Source: Gemmobacter fulvus (GTDB lineage: Bacteria; Pseudomonadota; Alphaproteobacteria; Rhodobacterales; Rhodobacteraceae). From it: 64,000 nt of DNA. A program made the position numbers and the translations under genes. The notes below the pieces were generated by a model, which was not told the DNA's origin, searched no databases, and saw only the letters and a list, made by a program, of their open reading frames with translations. The stretch spans positions 1 through 64,000 of the forward strand of contig NZ_CP076365.1 in NCBI RefSeq assembly GCF_018798885.1. Direction: 5' to 3'. Shown here piece after piece: positions 1-8,303 of this stretch. Each line of letters opens with the position of its first letter. Position 1 is the stretch's first letter.

Positions 1-431
1 GTTGCTGCGTGATCGCGCATCATGTCCATGCAGTTGCGCCGTTCGATCAGCGTCAGGCCTTCTGCCGTCAGGCGCTCGAGTTCGGTGGATTTCACCTCGG
101 AGCCGTCCTGCTCGCGCTGGAGGCGGCGCTGCGCCTGTTCGTTCTCATCGAGCGACCGCTCGATCCGGGCCGTGGCGCGGTGGAAGAGGTTGACCTGGCC
201 CCAGAGCACCTCTTCGAGGTCGGGTTCCATACGGGTGTCTTCCAGGGTCGCGACGAGGGCATCGAAGATGTCGGCGACGGCGACCGCGAGGCACTGCCCA
301 TCGGGCATCGGGCGCGGATCGGGCTCGTCAAAGGGGCGGTAGCCATAGAGCTGCAGCTCGTCGAGCGCATGGGCGGTCTGGGATGCGGTGTGGGCGGATT
401 CATACGCGTCGTCGTGGGTGTGGATCGTCAT
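1..431 (-). CDS. DUF2493 (SLOG-like) domain protein, N-terminal part, runs off left edge
   Basis: The reading frame is open from an ATG at 431 to the window edge, giving at least 143 residues that begin MTIHTHDDAYESAHTASQTA. I recognise this N-terminus (LDELQLYGYRPF, ADIFDALVATL, VNLFHRATARIE) as the helical leader of the ~300-residue DUF2493 proteins common on Rhodobacteraceae plasmids. The Rossmann-like DUF2493 domain itself would lie outside the window. The biochemical role is unknown; the related SLOG superfamily binds nucleotide-derived ligands. The gene lies downstream of the Toprim gene in the same direction but 369 bases away, behind a strong hairpin, so it probably has its own promoter. 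The antisense frames over this stretch are shadows. Confidence 0.75.
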   Translation of the reverse strand, partial: MTIHTHDDAYESAHTASQTAHALDELQLYGYRPFDEPDPRPMPDGQCLAVAVADIFDALVATLEDTRMEPDLEEVLWGQVNLFHRATARIERSLDENEQAQRRLQREQDGSEVKSTELERLTAEGLTLIERRNCMDMMRDHAA

Positions 432-800
432 TGGTTTCTTGCCTCCGGGCCTCAATTCGTCCGCGCGACAACCCGCGCGGCCTTCATGGGCTGCGAAAGC
501 CGTCACGGGGGACGACCCTTCACCCCGCCTTCGGGGCCGGAACGCATGTGGAGAAGGACGGGGGGCGGCTGATTTGTCTTTCGCGATGCAAAGGCGGGGC
601 GAGCCCCGCCGGCGGAAATCAGTTGCCCCCCGTCCTTGAAGGGGCGGCTCCTTTGACGGCCGCCTGCCCATCTCTTGAAGGCCGCTCGGGGGACGGGTGG
701 ATGAGATTGCCCGGGAAGAGGCAAAGCGACGGTCCACAGCCACGACAGGGATCCGTGACCCCTGCCCCGCACTCCCGGACCGCCCCTTGCGCGATGCAAG
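432..800. other. Intergenic region containing a nested inverted repeat
   Basis: This 369-base gap separates the 3' end of the Toprim gene from the DUF2493 start. I see no convincing gene in it. Its notable content is the nested inverted repeat at 556-635, described separately. A promoter for the DUF2493 gene should lie near its right-hand neighbour at 432-480, but I could not assign hexamers with confidence. Confidence 0.5.
556..635. repeat. Nested long inverted repeat (cruciform-prone hairpin)
   Basis: Outer arms 556-575 and 616-635 are complementary at 18 of 20 positions (GGACGGGGGGC...CTGATTT against its complement). Inside the loop a second, perfect 8-bp stem GGCGGGGC/GCCCCGCC (593-600 and 603-610) closes on a 2-base loop. 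No T-tract follows on either strand, so a simple intrinsic terminator is not obvious. It could be a terminator for the leftward Toprim transcript, a recombination or transfer site, or mRNA leader structure for the DUF2493 gene. Confidence 0.7.
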
Positions 801-1832
801 TCAGCCTGACAGGCGATGCCGATCCTCTGGACCGATCTGCCCTGCCAGATGCTGGCGCAGCGCCTCCTTGCCGTTCGCCCGGAGATCATCGTTGAAATCC
901 CCGAGCCGCGGTTCCAGCACACGCACGGAGATCCCGGCATCAAAGGCTCTGGCGCTCAATCTCTCCGCGGCGCGCTGACCGGCCGGATCGCGGTCGATGG
1001 CGATGTAGAGGCGCTGCACCCCCTCCGGCAGTTGGACCGCCCCAAGGTGACCCGACGAGAGCGCCGCCCAGACAGGCAGGCCAGGCACGGCTTCGACGAG
1101 GGACAGCATGGTCTCGATGCCTTCGCCGACCACGAGGATGTCGTCATGTGGGGTCAGCCTGACGGCATTGCCGAGGAGGTGACCCATAGCACGCCGCTGC
1201 GTCTCGACAGCCGCCTTCCCCTGTCCGTCAGGTGCTAGCCAGGTGCGATGTACGCCCTGCACGGCCCCTGCCCCATCGGTGACCGCGGCGAGCAGCGCCG
1301 GCCTGGGGATGCCGCGGGTCTGGCCCTCATCCCGATGCCAGCACTTCGGGTGGAAGCGAAGGGCGCTCATCATGCCACCTTGGGTGAGGCCACGGGATCG
1401 GAGGTAGGTGTCGGCAAGCGTGACTGCGACCGGCACCGAGGCTGCGAACAGACGCGCCGCCGCCGCTGGCGTGCCACCGGGGATTTTGGCCTTCTTCGGC
1501 ACCGGTGCACCCGGGAGGACCGGCTGCGGGCGACCAAGGTACGCCCGGGCCTCGGCGAGAAGATCGGGAAAGCGGGAGATCCCTGTTCGCTCACGGATGA
1601 TGTCCAGAAGATCACCATGCAGTCCGACCGCCGCATCCTGCCATTTACCACGGGCCCCCGGTCCAGACGTTGGCCCGGTCAGCCGCACGAAGAGCGACCG
1701 GCCGGGGTTGTTCTGCAGATCGCCAACGATCCAGTAGGACCCTTCCCGCCGTCCGGCAGGAAGGTACGCGCGACACACGCTCTCTGCGTCTTCCGCCAGA
1801 GCGCGGATCAGATCTTCGGTCTCGGAATACAT
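801..1832 (-). CDS. Toprim domain plasmid protein (primase-like)
   Basis: 343 residues, starting MYSETEDLIRALAEDAESVC. The N-terminal ~100 residues resemble the DUF7146/primase-associated region of plasmid Toprim proteins. The C-terminal third carries a Toprim fold: the acidic motif VVGEGIETMLS at residues ~235-244 and the IAIDRDPAGQ motif (DxD) at ~278-287. Toprim proteins of this sort are thought to help in plasmid or phage DNA replication or processing, probably priming, but no zinc-finger or helicase domain is visible. Only three bases separate its start from the stop of the strawberry-notch fragment upstream, so the two were one transcription unit before the RIT element split that gene. 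Confidence 0.8.
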   Translation of the reverse strand: MYSETEDLIRALAEDAESVCRAYLPAGRREGSYWIVGDLQNNPGRSLFVRLTGPTSGPGARGKWQDAAVGLHGDLLDIIRERTGISRFPDLLAEARAYLGRPQPVLPGAPVPKKAKIPGGTPAAAARLFAASVPVAVTLADTYLRSRGLTQGGMMSALRFHPKCWHRDEGQTRGIPRPALLAAVTDGAGAVQGVHRTWLAPDGQGKAAVETQRRAMGHLLGNAVRLTPHDDILVVGEGIETMLSLVEAVPGLPVWAALSSGHLGAVQLPEGVQRLYIAIDRDPAGQRAAERLSARAFDAGISVRVLEPRLGDFNDDLRANGKEALRQHLAGQIGPEDRHRLSG

Positions 1833-1835
1833 GGC

Positions 1836-3686
1836 TCAACACCCTCCGCGTGCATGTAGTCCTGTCACAGGACAACGCGCAAGCAGACGATCCAGTATTG
1901 CGATGCCGCTCGGATCAACTGGGCAGAACAGACGCAGCTTCCAGGCGATGATCTCCGAGAAGAAGCCATCGGCCTTGAGCCGGTCCTTGGCGGCCTCCGT
2001 GAACCCGGAGACCTCGATCCGGTTCACCCCCATGACGCGGGAGCGGTGCAACTCCATTCCTTCAGCCAGCCGTACCACGGTCTTGCCCTCCATAACGAGG
2101 GCATGGATCTGCGCCGCCGTGAGCTTCGGTGCGTCGGCCGCCAGCGTGGTCGCGACCCAGGCGGGTGAGACACGGCGGCCGATGATGCGCTGGCCGTCAT
2201 CGGTTTGGAGCCGGTAGACGCGGGTTTCATCCTGGGGAAGTTGCTTCCAGATCGGCAGCAGCAGGCCCGCCACGATGTGGAGCGTGGCTTCCGAGAACTC
2301 CGGCACCTCAGCCAGTTCCGCGGTCCAGGCGGCGACAAAGGCCGCGCGGTCGGCTTCCAGCCAGTGAGTATCGTCCATGATCTTCGCCGGGACCGTACTG
2401 GCTTCAAGCGGGCGGATCAGGCGCAGGCGGGGCTCGATGGTGCCGTCATCCAGCATCAGGCTGGTGGCGGGCACCTGCACGGCTGCCCGGCCCGAGCGGC
2501 TGTTGACCAGAAGCCGGGTTTTCGGATCGTCCAGCCAGTCGAGCGCATCGGCCAGCGAGGTCGGCGTGTTGCGGCGCTTTTCCGCGATGGTCAGGAGCTG
2601 TGTTTCTGCGCCGGAGCCGGGATGGGTGTAGATCACCCGCGCATCGGTGACGCGGAAGCTCTCGGCGCGGAGCGTCTCGAGCCCGAGGTCATAGACCCCG
2701 GCGGCGATAGCCCCTTCGATCCGTTGATCGAGCAATTCCTCGAAGGCCGCAAAGAGCACGGCCTGCATGTCGATCGTCAGCGCCAGAAGCCGATTGAGGA
2801 AGGTCGTGATCGGCGGCAGATCGTCCCTCAGACCATTGTCATCGGTCAGGCTGAGACCGGTGGCATCCTCGAAAGCCCCGAGCGAGCAGCCCACCACATC
2901 GCCGCGATAGATCCGGCGATAGAGTTGGCGCAGCGCATCGCGGGCATAGGGGGACTCGAGGTTGTCCTCGGGTCGGAACAGCCCCTGCCCGCCGGTCTGG
3001 CGCTGGCCGCGTGTGATGGCCCCGAGCGTGTCGAGGCGGCGCGCGATGGTCGACAGGAACCGCTTTTCTGCCTTCACATCCGTGGCGATGGGTCGGAACA
3101 GCGGCGGCTGCGCCTGATTGGTGCGGTTGGTGCGCCCGAGACCTTGGATGGCCGCATCCGCCTTCCAACCGGGTTCCAGCAGATAATGGACGCGCAGGCG
3201 CTGGTTTTTCGCACTGAGATCGGCGTGATAGCTGCGCCCCGTGCCACCGGCATCCGAGAAGATCAGGATGCGCTTCTGGTCGTCCATGAAGGAGGCGGTT
3301 TCCGCGAGGTTGGCCGAACCCGCTCGGCTTTCGACGACGAGCCGCGCTGCAGGGCCCTTGCCCTTGCGCACGACACGACGCGATCGGCCCGTGACCTCGG
3401 CCACCAGATCGGTGCCGAAGCGCTGGACGATCTGATCAAGCGCCCCCGGCACGGGCGGCAGCGAGGCGAGCTTTTCGATCAGGGCATCGCGCCTGCGGGC
3501 AGCCTCGCGGCATTCAACAGGCTGGCCGTCCCGCACGACGGCTCGGGAGGAGAGATTGCCCTCGCTGTCGGTGAAGGGCTCGTAGAGCTGCACCGGGAAG
3601 GAATGGGCGAGGTAGTCCAGTACGTAATATGCCGCATCCGCGTTATGCAGAGCGCGGCGCTTCAACTCGTTGATCTGCTGTTTCAT
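1836..3686 (-). pseudogene. Strawberry-notch family helicase, C-terminal half, cut off by RIT insertion and fused to element start codon
   Basis: This is the C-terminal half of a large strawberry-notch-like methyltransferase-helicase whose N-terminal half is at 9956-12580. Native sequence begins at DYLAHSFPVQLYEPF (about 3620) and includes the helicase lobe: RILIFSDAGGTGRSYHADL, then AIQGLGRTNRTNQAQPPLF with the QGLGRTNR arginine-finger-like motif. The first ~22 residues (MKQQINELKRRALHNADAAY) come from the inverted repeat of the inserted element. They start at ATG 3686 behind a GGAGAT ribosome-binding site and read in frame into the helicase. A truncated 616-residue protein could therefore still be made, but it lacks the Walker A lobe and the methyltransferase and is unlikely to act alone. 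Confidence 0.85.
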
Positions 3687-3797
3687 TTTGGGATCTCCGC
3701 TTGGCATAATCATGATGCCTCTGCTCTCAACCGCAGAAGGACACCCTGACATGACCTCCCCCTCCAACTCTCACCCCGGCGGCGCGGCAGCCAACGG
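3622..3797. repeat. RIT left terminal inverted repeat (176 bp)
   Basis: The reverse complement of this segment matches 9786-9961 base for base as far as I can read. The outer tip is ACGTAATATGCCGC. Reading outward it holds a GGAGAT site and an ATG at 3686. Reading inward it holds a copy of the ritA 5' region with its ATG at 3751 and the first ~15 ritA codons. The match ends abruptly at 3797/3798. Confidence 0.9.
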
Positions 3798-3822
3798 TCG
3801 CGGAGGCACGCTTACAGCGTGA
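3751..3822 (+). other. ritA-derived leader ORF in left repeat, upstream of cargo gene
   Basis: Because the left inverted repeat duplicates the ritA start region, this copy begins MTSPSNSHPGGAAANG exactly like RitA. It then leaves the repeat at 3797 and stops after 23 codons (TGA 3820-3822). The cargo primase-helicase starts 50 bases downstream on the same strand. The simplest reading is that the ritA promoter and leader, copied in the repeat, also drive the cargo gene. This is inferred from position; no transcript is known. Confidence 0.5.
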
Positions 3823-3872
3823 CCTTTTGACCGCTATGGTTGGATGGAGTGGAAAAATGACGGAAATTACAG

Positions 3873-6314
3873 GTGGTCGACAAGGGCAGCACGGCGGCAC
3901 AATTGGCGCGAGTTCGGGCACGGCTGGCCGAGCTGGATAAGGAACAACGTCAGCTTCTGCAGGAGCTTTCGGCGCTGGAGGCCCAACAAACCGCAGAAAT
4001 AGCCGCGCAAGCCAAACGTCCATCCTTTGAAAATGCCCCTGTCACCAACATGTCGACGTCGGGCGAAAAGGTCGAACTGTTCCGCAACCTGTTTGCTGGC
4101 CGCCCGGACGTGCTTCCGGTGCGATGGGAAAACCGCAAGACAGGACGCGCCGGCTATTCGCCTGCCTGCTTCAATGAATGGGTGAAAGGCATCTGCGGAA
4201 AGCCGACCGTCAAATGCGGGGACTGCAAGCATCAGCGGTTCATACCCGCCAACGCCGGCGTCATCGAACGGCACCTGCGGGGCGGCGAGGGCCCTTCGGC
4301 TGATTTCGTGGCCGGCGTTTATCCTTTGCTGCGGGATGATACCTGTTGGTTCTTGGCAGCAGATTTTGACAAAACGTCTTGGGCAGAAGACGCCAGTGCC
4401 CTGCTTGCAACTTGCCGGACGAAGGGTGTGCCTGCTGCACTGGAACGGTCCCGCTCGGGCAATGGGGGCCACGTCTGGATATTCTTCGCCGAACCTGTGT
4501 CGGCTCGGGCGGCTCGCCAGCTTGGATCGACACTGATCACGGAAACAATGGAGAAACGGCCAGAGATCGGATTTGCTTCCTATGACCGCCTCTTTCCGAA
4601 CCAGGATACGATGCCCGTCGGCGGCTTCGGAAACCTGATCGCCCTGCCGCTGCAGCACAGCGCGCGGAAGGCCGGCAACAGCGTCTTCCTCGATCCGGAT
4701 CTCCAGCCGTACGACGACCAGTGGGCATTTCTGTCGATGCTGCCAAGAATGTCGGCGGAGGCGGTAACCAGTATTGTTGCAGCCGCAGAGGTATCTGGTC
4801 AGGTGCTGGCAGTCCGGATGCCGGTTGATGATGAAAATGCTGACGAGCCGTGGAAAATGTCGCCGTCGCGCCGCCCGAAGGCGAAACCTGAGAATCTGGT
4901 AACCCCGAGCGCCGTCAAGGTAACCATCGCCGATCAGATCTACATCGACCGGACAGGGCTGCCCTCTGCGATGATAGCCCAATTGGTTCGCGTCGCGGCG
5001 TTCCAGAACCCGGAGTTCTATCGGGCACAGGCTATGCGACTGCCCACATTCGGAAAACCTCGCGTGGTCTCCTGTGCCGAGCTGCATCCGCGCCACATTG
5101 CCTTACCTCGAGGCTGCTTTGATGAAGCTGTTGAAGTCCTGAGCGAACAAGGTGCGAAAGCAGAACTGGACGACCAGCGGAGCAATGGAGCCCCGCTGCC
5201 GGACACGGTCAGATTCCTTGGCGAGCTTCGGCCGCAGCAACAGCGCGCCTTCGACGCGCTTGCAGCCCATGATACTGGCGTGCTCGCGGCGACCACAGCC
5301 TTTGGCAAAACCGTTGTCGCTTCCGCCCTGATTGGTCATCGCGCCCGAAACACGCTGGTTCTGGTCCATCGTCGGGAACTTCTCGACCAGTGGGTTGAGC
5401 GGCTGAAGACGTTCCTTCAGATCGACCCCAAACAGATTGGTGCAATCGGCGGCGGAAAGCGAAAACCGACTGGTGTGGTCGACGTGGCGCTGATCCAGAG
5501 CCTGGTCAGGAACGGCGAAGTCGACGACATCGTGGCAGATTACGGTCAGCTTATCGTTGATGAGTGCCACCATCTGTCAGCAGCGAGTTTTGAACTTGTC
5601 GCGCGCAGAACGAAGGCGCGCTATATCGCCGGTTTGTCGGCAACCATCGCCCGAAAAGATGGGCATCATCCCATCATCTTCATGCAATGCGGTCCCGTTC
5701 GGCATCGGGTGCATGCCAGATCACAGGCTGCTGAGAGTGGCATTCGTCATCGGGCGCGTGAGCGTCACACGCGGTTCAAACTGCCTGAAGTGCTGGCGAT
5801 GGCCGAACGACCGTCGATGCCCGCGATCTACGCGGCGCTGGCAGACAACGATGGGCGGAACGATCAGATCTTTGATGATGTGCTGAAATCGCTCGAGGCG
5901 AAGCGCTCCCCGATCGTCTTGACTGAACGCAAAGATCATCTGGATTACCTGCAGCAGCGGTTCTCGAGTTTTGCGAAGAACCTGGTCGTGCTGCGGGGAG
6001 GCATGTCGGCGAAAGACCGGAGGTCTGCCGCCGCCGCGCTGAATGTCCCCGATGACGAGGAGCGGTTGATCCTGGCGACAGGACGCTACATTGGGGAGGG
6101 CTTTGACGACCCCCGGCTCGATACCTTGTTCCTGACGATGCCGATCGCGTGGAAGGGAACACTTGCGCAGTATGTTGGCCGTCTGCACCGACAGCATGAC
6201 GGCAAGAAGGATGTTCTGGTCGTGGATTACGTCGACAGCGCCGTCCCTGTTCTCGCCAGAATGGCCGCAAAGCGTCGAACGGGATACCGCGCCCTCGGCT
6301 ATGTGATGGAATAG
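3873..6314 (+). CDS. TOTE-type archaeo-eukaryotic primase fused to SF2 helicase (RIT cargo)
   Basis: 813 residues from a GTG start. The N-terminus is a short coiled coil (residues ~5-45, ARVRARLAELDKEQRQLLQE). Residues ~65-330 form the archaeo-eukaryotic primase domain of TOTE systems, with a CGDCKH cysteine pair, the catalytic FLAADFDKTSW (DxD), SRSGNGGHVWIFF (sxH motif) and FGNLIALPLQ. Residues ~445-810 form an SF2 helicase: Walker A ATTAFGKT, Walker B VDECHHLS, motif III-like GLSATIARKDGHH, motif V GRYIGEGFDDPRLDT and motif VI QYVGRLHRQ. TOTE proteins are predicted to act in conflict with invading nucleic acids by primer synthesis and unwinding; the mechanism is unproven. Length and motif order match full family members, so it looks intact. 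It is transcribed towards ritC and is inside the element. Confidence 0.88.
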   Translation: MVDKGSTAAQLARVRARLAELDKEQRQLLQELSALEAQQTAEIAAQAKRPSFENAPVTNMSTSGEKVELFRNLFAGRPDVLPVRWENRKTGRAGYSPACFNEWVKGICGKPTVKCGDCKHQRFIPANAGVIERHLRGGEGPSADFVAGVYPLLRDDTCWFLAADFDKTSWAEDASALLATCRTKGVPAALERSRSGNGGHVWIFFAEPVSARAARQLGSTLITETMEKRPEIGFASYDRLFPNQDTMPVGGFGNLIALPLQHSARKAGNSVFLDPDLQPYDDQWAFLSMLPRMSAEAVTSIVAAAEVSGQVLAVRMPVDDENADEPWKMSPSRRPKAKPENLVTPSAVKVTIADQIYIDRTGLPSAMIAQLVRVAAFQNPEFYRAQAMRLPTFGKPRVVSCAELHPRHIALPRGCFDEAVEVLSEQGAKAELDDQRSNGAPLPDTVRFLGELRPQQQRAFDALAAHDTGVLAATTAFGKTVVASALIGHRARNTLVLVHRRELLDQWVERLKTFLQIDPKQIGAIGGGKRKPTGVVDVALIQSLVRNGEVDDIVADYGQLIVDECHHLSAASFELVARRTKARYIAGLSATIARKDGHHPIIFMQCGPVRHRVHARSQAAESGIRHRARERHTRFKLPEVLAMAERPSMPAIYAALADNDGRNDQIFDDVLKSLEAKRSPIVLTERKDHLDYLQQRFSSFAKNLVVLRGGMSAKDRRSAAAALNVPDDEERLILATGRYIGEGFDDPRLDTLFLTMPIAWKGTLAQYVGRLHRQHDGKKDVLVVDYVDSAVPVLARMAAKRRTGYRALGYVME

Positions 6315-6343
6315 CAGCGCCCCACTTTGGGCGGGACGCTGCT
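6313..6343 (+). terminator. Hairpin between cargo gene and ritC
   Basis: Arms AGCAGCG (6313-6319) and CGCTGCT (6337-6343), with further CCCC/GGGC pairing inside, begin in the stop codon of the primase-helicase gene and lie between it and the convergent ritC stop at 6385. There is no long T-tract. It may serve as a two-way terminator. Confidence 0.45.
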
Positions 6344-6384
6344 GTTGAATTGGGCGCGCGGAGCGCAGGACGGTGAAGTATCCA

Positions 6385-7395
6385 CTATCGCGGCTTTGCG
6401 CCGGTTGCGGCAGCGAGGATCGACATGAGTTTGTCCGAGGGCGGCCGAAACTTACCCGGCTTGATCAGCGGGGCGTGGTGGGCATCAAGAAGGGCCAACT
6501 TCTCAGTCGGATCCGCGCGCAAATACATCTCGGTCGTCTGGAGGCTGGCATGACCCAGCCAAAGAGCGACCTTGCGGACATCGCCCGTGGCCTGAAGCGT
6601 GTGCATGGCGCAACTGTGCCGCAGCACATGCGGGGTCACGTGCTTGTCGGCAATCGAAGGGGTAGCGCGTTCTGCTGCAGCAACATGTTGACGGAGCCGG
6701 TAGGCAAAACCATCACGCGACATCGGACCGCCATCGCGATTCAGGAATAGTTCCGGCCCGAAATCGTCGGGACGAACGGCTAGCCAAGCCCGAATGGCTG
6801 CTTGCGTCTCCTTCCAGAGCGGCAGCACCCGTTCCCGACGGCCTTTCCCGAGCACACGGATGCTGGCGAACGATCCCCTTGGGAAATCGTCCATCCGAAC
6901 TGCGAGAAGCTCAGACGCTCGCAAACCTGCGGCATAGGCCAGGTGAAGCATTGCCCGATCGCGCTGCCCGGCAGGAGTTCTGTTGTCTGGGGCTGCAAGT
7001 AGGGCGCGCACCTCGTCCTTCGTCAGGTAGTCGATCAGTTTTACATCTGTGCGTTTGACGGGCAGCGCCCTGACCATCATCGCTTGTTCGAGGCAGGCTG
7101 CGCGCCTTGGCTCAAGGAAGCGGAAAAACGCTTTGATCGCAGCCAGTCTCGCATTACGGGATCGAACAGTATTGGCGCGTCCTTCTTCGATATGCTCGAG
7201 GAAGGCCCTGATCAGCCTGACATCGAGATCCTCAATCGCGAGGTCTGATGGCTGCCGTTTATAGTGCGCAGCCGCAAACCGCAGCAGCAGGGTGAACGCG
7301 TGGGCATAGGCGGCGATGGTATGTTGGCTGGCGCCACGCTCATGAGGCAGATGCTTCTGCAGGAAAGCCGACAGGTCTGGCGCGAGCGGGGTCAT
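6385..7395 (-). CDS. ritC: RitC tyrosine recombinase (third of trio)
   Basis: 336 residues from ATG 7395 (MTPLAPDLSAFLQKHLPHER), which overlaps the ritB stop as ATGA; the longer upstream frame is rejected because of this coupling. It has an N-terminal SAM-like core-binding domain (residues ~10-110) and a C-terminal catalytic domain. The catalytic residues are visible: Arg in AAGLRASELLAV, HxxR in HVLRHSCAMHTLQ, His in LWLGHASLQTTEMY and the nucleophilic Tyr at its end. Compact, XerC-like size. In RIT elements all three recombinases are transcribed together and are presumed to act jointly on the inverted repeats. It converges on the cargo gene. Confidence 0.88.
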   Translation of the reverse strand: MTPLAPDLSAFLQKHLPHERGASQHTIAAYAHAFTLLLRFAAAHYKRQPSDLAIEDLDVRLIRAFLEHIEEGRANTVRSRNARLAAIKAFFRFLEPRRAACLEQAMMVRALPVKRTDVKLIDYLTKDEVRALLAAPDNRTPAGQRDRAMLHLAYAAGLRASELLAVRMDDFPRGSFASIRVLGKGRRERVLPLWKETQAAIRAWLAVRPDDFGPELFLNRDGGPMSRDGFAYRLRQHVAAAERATPSIADKHVTPHVLRHSCAMHTLQATGDVRKVALWLGHASLQTTEMYLRADPTEKLALLDAHHAPLIKPGKFRPPSDKLMSILAAATGAKPR

Positions 7396-8303
7396 GCTGC
7401 ACCCCCGATCCACATCTCTTCCGCCCTTGCCGCGATCATTTGCAACAAGACAGGCGTGGCCTCGAGGTACCAATAGGTATTGTTGATATCGACATGGCCG
7501 AGATAGGTGCTCAGAGCCCGCATGTGCCGCAAGACGGACTGCGGATCAGACCCGCAGCGTTCGAGGGATCGAACCGCGAAGGTGTGGCGCAAATCGTGTA
7601 GCCGAGGGCCGGGGCCAGTCGGACGGCGATACCCCAGCTTGCGCACGATCCGAACGAAGACCACGTGCGCCCTCGTCGCCGTTGGTGCGTGACCGTGCCC
7701 GAGCACGAAAAGGTCATGACCGGCATCACGGACGATGCGCCGCCGATCAAGATAGCGCTCCAACGCTGCACGGGTCGAGGCGTGAAGCGGGACGAGGCGG
7801 CTCTTGCCAAATTTGCCCTTGCGTATCATCAGGCCATCTTCCGTCAGGTCGTCGCAACGCAGGGACAAAGCTTCCGAGATGCGAAGACCTGTAGAGGCCA
7901 GCAACCCGAACAGCGTGTGATAGGTCTGTGGGCTGATCGGGGACAGGCCCGGAACCAGTAGTGCCTCCGCTAGGATGCCACTGATCTGGTCGTGCGAAAG
8001 GATGTAGGGCGCAGGTCGGCGGCGCCTTGACCGGCCGAACAATCCTGCCACCGGAACCTCATGTTGCACGTCCTCTGCATGCAGAAACATCGCAAAGACG
8101 CGGGCCTGATCATACCGGTCTTGCGCTGAATTGGGCGTGGCCGCGCTGCCCACCCACGCGAGGATCAGTGACGCGGTGACGCGCTCATCGGACCGGTCAG
8201 CGGCGAAGGCCGCGAAATCGTGCAAGGACTTCTCATGTTTGTTGAACCCCTTTCCGAGGGCGCGGTGCAGGTTGATATAGCGGTCAACATGGCGGTGAAT
8301 CAT
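7392..8303 (-). CDS. ritB: RitB tyrosine recombinase (second of trio)
   Basis: 303 residues from ATG 8303 (MIHRHVDRYINLHRALGKGF). Start and stop each overlap the neighbouring recombinase by the four bases ATGA, so translation is probably coupled. Catalytic motifs: STGLRISEALSL (Arg), LHDLRHTFAVRSL (HxxR), YLGHVDINNTYWYL (His and Tyr). This is the shortest member of the trio, with an abbreviated N-terminal domain. The region upstream of the chosen start is an out-of-frame shadow of ritA. Confidence 0.88.
   Translation of the reverse strand: MIHRHVDRYINLHRALGKGFNKHEKSLHDFAAFAADRSDERVTASLILAWVGSAATPNSAQDRYDQARVFAMFLHAEDVQHEVPVAGLFGRSRRRRPAPYILSHDQISGILAEALLVPGLSPISPQTYHTLFGLLASTGLRISEALSLRCDDLTEDGLMIRKGKFGKSRLVPLHASTRAALERYLDRRRIVRDAGHDLFVLGHGHAPTATRAHVVFVRIVRKLGYRRPTGPGPRLHDLRHTFAVRSLERCGSDPQSVLRHMRALSTYLGHVDINNTYWYLEATPVLLQMIAARAEEMWIGGAA

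Noticed and set aside
9-572. Long rightward ORF over the left edge
   Set aside because: It is antisense to the DUF2493 reading frame, which has recognisable family sequence; the forward frame has no such features.
1248-1859. Rightward ORF antisense to the Toprim gene
   Set aside because: High-GC codon use gives long antisense frames; the minus strand carries the Toprim motifs.
2205-3749. 514-codon rightward ORF antisense to the strawberry-notch fragment
   Set aside because: Shadow frame; composition and lack of motifs compared with the clear helicase on the other strand.
3873-6314. Reading the primase-helicase as a plain type I/III restriction helicase
   Set aside because: The N-terminal archaeo-eukaryotic primase motifs (AADFD, SGNGGHVWIFF) and lack of nuclease or specificity genes point to the TOTE type.
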